From: Streptomyces flaveolus
GTDB lineage: Bacteria; Actinomycetota; Actinomycetes; Streptomycetales; Streptomycetaceae
Length of the DNA: 64,000 nt
Assembly (NCBI RefSeq): GCF_014648815.1
Contig: NZ_BMRV01000022.1
Coordinates: 1 to 64,000 of the forward strand
Reading direction: 5' to 3'
In this document: positions 60,637 to 64,000 of the stretch, in pieces
Layout of the letters: every line of letters starts with the position of its first letter
How positions within the stretch are numbered: position 1 is the stretch's first letter
The notes under the pieces: model-generated
Seen by the model: the letters and a program-made list of their open reading frames with translations, nothing else
What the model was told of the DNA's origin: nothing
Databases searched by the model: none
Translations under genes and position numbers: made by a program

Positions 60637-62856
60637 ATGGAACCGACCGAGAGCGCCGCCGCGGGCTCACGGCTGCGCCTGCGTCACCTGGTGGGGACGT
60701 GGCACGTGAGCCGGTGGCTCGGGCAGCGCGGTGGTGGCGCACGGCACCCCGCGGCGGACGCCCCGGGCACCGCGCCGCCCGCCGCCGGCGCGCCCGCGAT
60801 GTCCGACCCCGACGCCGAACGGCACCTGTCCTGGCCCGCGTTGCCCGCGGCGGTCGTGGCCGCGGCCGGGTTCGTCCTGGGCGCCGGCTTCTACCGGGCG
60901 TTCGCCGAGGGCCACGCCCTCTTCCCGTCCGGCACCGCCGGCTGGTCCCTCGCCGTGCTGACCGGCATCGTCGTCGGCCACCTCGTGATGCTCGGCCGCT
61001 CCCGCTGGTGGGGCGGCACCGGCTCGGGCGCCGCCCTCACCCTCGCCGTCCTGCTGCTCTACGGCTGGGTCCCGGCCGGCATGGTCAGCCTCACCGTCGT
61101 CGTCCTGGTCGGCATAGCCCGCCGGGGCCGCTGGCGGCAAGGCGTCCTGCACGGCGCGGTGGACATCCTCGGCATCGCCGCGGGCGCCCTGCTGCTGGGG
61201 GTCTGCGGCTCCGTACCGTCCGTGGAGCACCCCTGGGACCCGAACACCTGGGGGGTGTACGCGGCCCCCAAGGTGGTGCTCGTCGCCGTCGCCTACCTCG
61301 CCGTCACCCGCGCCCTGCTGTGGTACCTGCACACCCCGCGGGCCGGACTGCCCACGGTCGCCCGCACCGCCCTGGTCAGGCACGGACTGGTGGCCGTCGC
61401 GCTGCTCGGCATCGCGCCGCTGGTCTGCGTGGTCGCCGTCGCGAAGCCGCTGCTGCTGCCGCTGTTCTCCATCCCGCTGATCGCCCTCGACTCCACGCTG
61501 TGGATCGCCCGAGCCCGGGCTGAGGAGCAGTTGCGCGATCCGCTGACCGGACTGCCCAACCGGCAGTGGCTGCTGGAGCGGACCTGGACCGCGCTGGACG
61601 ACGCCGAACGGGTCGGCGCCCGCGCCGCACTGATGCTGATCGACCTGGACCGTTTCCGGTCGGTCAACGACACCCTCGGACATCTCGCCGGTGACCGGCT
61701 GCTGTTGCAGACCGCCGACCGGCTGCGGCTGGCACTGCCGCGCGGAGCGGAGGCCGCGCGGCTGGGCGGTGACGAGTTCGCCGTCCTGCTGCCGGTCGCC
61801 GACTCCACCACCTCGGCGACGCGGGTCGCCCGGGCTCTCGTCGCCGAGCTGAGCTCGCCGCTCGACCTGGACGGGCTCACCCTCGTCCTGGAGGCCAGCG
61901 CCGGGGTCGCCGTCTTCCCCGACCACGCGCTGGACGCCGAGGGGCTGTTGCGCCGGGCGGACGTGGCGATGTACCAGGCGAAGCGGGACCGCACGGGCGT
62001 GGAGGTCTACGAGTCCAAGCGCGACTCCAACACCCCGGACCGGCTCGGGCTGCTGGGCGATCTGCGCCGGGCCCTGGACGCCCACGAGGTCCGGCTGCAC
62101 TACCAGCCCAAGGTCCGCTTCGACGGACAGGTGGCCGGCCTGGAGGCACTGGTCCGCTGGGTTCACCCCGAGCGCGGCAGCGTGCCGCCCGACGAGTTCA
62201 TAGCCATCGCCGAGTCCTCCGGGCTGATGCCCCATCTGACGGAGTACGTACTGGAGACGGCGCTCGGACAGGTCGCCCGGTGGCGGGCCCAGGGCCTGTT
62301 CGTGCCGGTCGCCGTCAACGTCTCCCCGCGCGACGTCCACACCCCCGGCTTCGCCGGCTCGGTCGCCGCGCGGCTGGCCCGGCACGGTGTCCCGGCGGGG
62401 GCGCTCCAGCTGGAGATCACGGAGCACGTCCTGCTGGAGGACCCGCAGCGCGCCGCCGACACCCTCGCCGGACTGACCGCGCACGGCGTGAAGATGTCCC
62501 TGGACGACTTCGGCACCGGCTACTCCTCCCTCGTGCACCTGCGCCGGCTCCCGGTCAGCGAACTCAAGATCGACCGCTCGTTCGTGGCCCGGCTGGCCGT
62601 CGACACCGAGGACGCCGAGATCGTGCGCTGCACCGTCGACCTCGCGCACTCCCTCGGCCTGCTGGTCGTCGCCGAGGGCGTCGAGGACGACGAGACCTGG
62701 GAACGCCTGCGCGACCTGGGCTGCGACGCCGTACAGGGCTGGCTGGTCGCGGCGGCGATGCCGCCCGAGGAGACCACGGCATGGCTGCGCGCCCGGGGTT
62801 CACGCGGCTGGGTCCGCCCCGCCGCGGCGCTGCCGGCCGCGGCGACCGACGAGTGA
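60637..62856 (+). CDS. rmdB: Membrane GGDEF-EAL protein, c-di-GMP phosphodiesterase RmdB-like
   Basis: 739 residues from ATG at 60637 with GAGAGGG upstream. An N-terminal membrane region (about residues 65-285, seven or eight helices) precedes GGDEF (LGGDEFAV, about 377) and EAL (GLEALVRW, about 502). EAL metal and catalytic residues are intact: NVSPRD, ITEHVLLED, LDDFGTGYSS, KIDRSFV, VAEGVED. By position it matches S. coelicolor RmdB (SCO5495 by memory), a phosphodiesterase affecting development. The frame opens at GTG 60493, which has TACTGT 6 nt and GAGGGG just upstream, so either a 144-nt leader or a 48-residue extension is possible. Confidence 0.9.
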   Translation: MEPTESAAAGSRLRLRHLVGTWHVSRWLGQRGGGARHPAADAPGTAPPAAGAPAMSDPDAERHLSWPALPAAVVAAAGFVLGAGFYRAFAEGHALFPSGTAGWSLAVLTGIVVGHLVMLGRSRWWGGTGSGAALTLAVLLLYGWVPAGMVSLTVVVLVGIARRGRWRQGVLHGAVDILGIAAGALLLGVCGSVPSVEHPWDPNTWGVYAAPKVVLVAVAYLAVTRALLWYLHTPRAGLPTVARTALVRHGLVAVALLGIAPLVCVVAVAKPLLLPLFSIPLIALDSTLWIARARAEEQLRDPLTGLPNRQWLLERTWTALDDAERVGARAALMLIDLDRFRSVNDTLGHLAGDRLLLQTADRLRLALPRGAEAARLGGDEFAVLLPVADSTTSATRVARALVAELSSPLDLDGLTLVLEASAGVAVFPDHALDAEGLLRRADVAMYQAKRDRTGVEVYESKRDSNTPDRLGLLGDLRRALDAHEVRLHYQPKVRFDGQVAGLEALVRWVHPERGSVPPDEFIAIAESSGLMPHLTEYVLETALGQVARWRAQGLFVPVAVNVSPRDVHTPGFAGSVAARLARHGVPAGALQLEITEHVLLEDPQRAADTLAGLTAHGVKMSLDDFGTGYSSLVHLRRLPVSELKIDRSFVARLAVDTEDAEIVRCTVDLAHSLGLLVVAEGVEDDETWERLRDLGCDAVQGWLVAAAMPPEETTAWLRARGSRGWVRPAAALPAAATDE

Positions 62857-63286
62857 CGCGCCCGCGGGTACGGCTGCCGGCCGCGAGGGCCGGGTGACGC
62901 CCCCCCCCGAGTGAGGCAGTGCCCGGAGGGCTCGCCTTGCGGACGGCGCGCAGCCGACAGGCCGACTCGGCTGCGGGCAGTCGTGCTTCCCCCAGTGCCT
63001 GAACAGCCTGGGAGGTACCCCCAGGGGCGGCACGGGTGGGCGCAGCGGCACCGGCCGAGCGCCGTGAGCTGTCCCCGGCGGCGGGCGAGCCCCTGCGGGC
63101 AGCGCGGCCGGCCGCGGCGTCCACCCCGGCACGACCACGCGCAGCACCCCGCAAGGGGCCCGCTGGGCGGCGCGTGCGCGGGTACCCGCGCGTGCAGCCC
63201 GGCACGGTCCCGTGCCGGTGGTTGGATCGGGGTGGGCCGGCGCGAGCCGTGCCGCCGCACCCGTACCGTCGCCAAGGGGTCCGACG
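62857..63286. other. 430-bp gap with dispersed repeat family 2
   Basis: Bases 62970-63021 carry the family-2 repeat seen also at 15064-15106, here with the extra 9 nt GAACAGCCT. The following ~180 bp are GC-rich and resemble further repeat sequence. The cupin Shine-Dalgarno CAAGGGG is at about 63273. No gene is seen. Confidence 0.75.
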
Positions 63287-63805
63287 ATGTCGCTGTTCGT
63301 TCCGAAGTCCGACGAGTCCGTGATCGTCCGCGCGGCCGAGGCCGAGGTCGTCGGCCGCGCGCCCACCACCGTGCGCCTGCTGGCCGACAGCAGCGCGACC
63401 GGCGGAGCCCTGTCCACCCAGCGCGTCACCCTCACGGCGGGCGCCGACGGCGCCAAGCCGCACTGGCACGACAACTCCGCCGAGATGTTCTTCCTGCTGG
63501 ACGGCGCCGCCGACATCCTCTCGGGCGACGAGGTCCTCACCGCGGGCCCCGGCGACCTCGTCGTCGTCCCGCCCGGCAAGCCGCACGCCTTCGCCGCCGT
63601 GCCCGGAGCCGACGCCGACCTGCTCATCGTCCTCACGCCGGGCGTCGAACGCTTCGAGTACTTCCGTCACCTGCAGCGCATCCGCCTCGGCGAGGTCCCG
63701 CCGGAGAGCATCCTCGACGTGCAGGACCTCTACGACAACCACTTCCTGAGCAGCGCGGCCTGGGAGGCGCGACGCAGGCGAGCGGCGCCGGGGGAAACCG
63801 TTTAA
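63287..63805 (+). CDS. Cupin domain protein
   Basis: 172 residues, ATG at 63287. Metal motif 1 is HWHDNSAEMFFLLDG (two His and a Glu), motif 2 PPGKPHAFAAV. A C-terminal helical part follows (YFRHLQRIRLGEVPPE). Single-domain cupin; substrate unknown. Transcribed toward gatC. Confidence 0.87.
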   Translation: MSLFVPKSDESVIVRAAEAEVVGRAPTTVRLLADSSATGGALSTQRVTLTAGADGAKPHWHDNSAEMFFLLDGAADILSGDEVLTAGPGDLVVVPPGKPHAFAAVPGADADLLIVLTPGVERFEYFRHLQRIRLGEVPPESILDVQDLYDNHFLSSAAWEARRRRAAPGETV

Positions 63806-63886
63806 CGGCCACCCGGCCCGGCCCCATAGGATTGGGCCCGAACCGATCGGCCCGAAACACACGCACTCACCCCAGAGGAACGCTGC

Positions 63887-64000
63887 ATGCCTGGCATCAC
63901 GCGCGAGGAGGTCGCCCACCTCGCCCGGCTGGCGCGTCTGGAGCTGAAGCCCGAAGAGCTCGAGCACTTCGCGGGACAGCTGGACGACATCATCGGCGCG
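63887..64000 (+). CDS. gatC: Aspartyl/glutamyl-tRNA amidotransferase subunit C (partial, runs off right edge)
   Basis: 38 codons visible: MPGITREEVAHLARLARLEL then KPEELEHFAGQLDDII, the standard GatC N-terminus. CAGAGGAA precedes the ATG. TAGGAT at 63827-63832 is a plausible -10. Subunit C of the enzyme that converts Glu-tRNA(Gln) to Gln-tRNA(Gln); gatA and gatB are expected downstream. Confidence 0.95.
   Translation, partial: MPGITREEVAHLARLARLELKPEELEHFAGQLDDIIGA

Overview
This is a high-GC Streptomyces chromosome window with strongly G/C-ending codons, GTG starts, TAT-type secretion signals and short perfect GC hairpins as terminators. Gene order and protein sequence point to a close relative of S. 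coelicolor. From memory it corresponds to roughly SCO5443-SCO5499, a recollection that should be checked. I saw no prophage, insertion sequence, CRISPR array, rRNA or tRNA; it reads as core or near-core chromosome with a few accessory features.

Layout. (1) 1-3.9 kb: alpha-glucan metabolism, with glgE (partial) divergent from the phosphorylase glgP; the debranching enzyme glgX lies at 18.9-21.2 kb. (2) 4-8.6 kb: a DUF1990 protein and two tandem secreted thermolysin-type proteases that share an upstream bipartite DNA element. (3) 8.9-16.2 kb: four overlapping ABC exporter half-transporters forming two asymmetric heterodimers, one with an almost completely eroded ATPase subunit. (4) 16.3-18.9 kb: a secreted sulfatase and an alpha/beta hydrolase. 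(5) 21.3-24 kb: two paralogous L,D-transpeptidase lipoproteins, followed by a four-copy ~80-bp tandem repeat. (6) 24.4-30.6 kb: an enoyl-CoA hydratase, a HATPase anti-sigma-like protein, a variant deacetylase, a beta-propeller lipoprotein, a guanine-specific ADP-ribosyltransferase of the ScARP/Scabin type, a GNAT/MerR pair and an EF-hand protein. (7) 30.8-34.1 kb: a dinucleotide-binding reductase, a GH25 lysozyme-like protein, an MFS symporter and an EVE-domain protein. (8) 34.2-41.5 kb: the glycine/serine block gcvT-gcvH-glyA-sdaA behind a tandem glycine riboswitch, then a P-loop kinase-like gene and two SseB-family genes. (9) 41.9-48.3 kb: an oligopeptide ABC importer. (10) 48.4-57 kb: a TRIC/UPF0126 membrane protein, a thioesterase, a FabR-like TetR regulator divergent from two small membrane-protein genes, the cysteine desulfurase and mnmA sulfur-relay pair, an amidase, and LOG and SDR proteins. 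(11) 57.2-64 kb: a short MetE-like protein, ligA, a GGDEF-EAL protein (RmdB-like), a cupin and the start of gatC.

How the parts fit. The riboswitch block converts and disposes of glycine and serine (cleavage, interconversion, deamination). The desulfurase supplies sulfur that MnmA places on tRNA. GlgE, GlgP and GlgX build, phosphorolyse and debranch alpha-glucan. Many genes have no Shine-Dalgarno sequence but carry a TANNNT hexamer 6-10 nt before the start codon, which suggests leaderless transcripts. Three families of short dispersed Streptomyces-type repeats are present; one copy lies in frame inside an ABC transporter gene.
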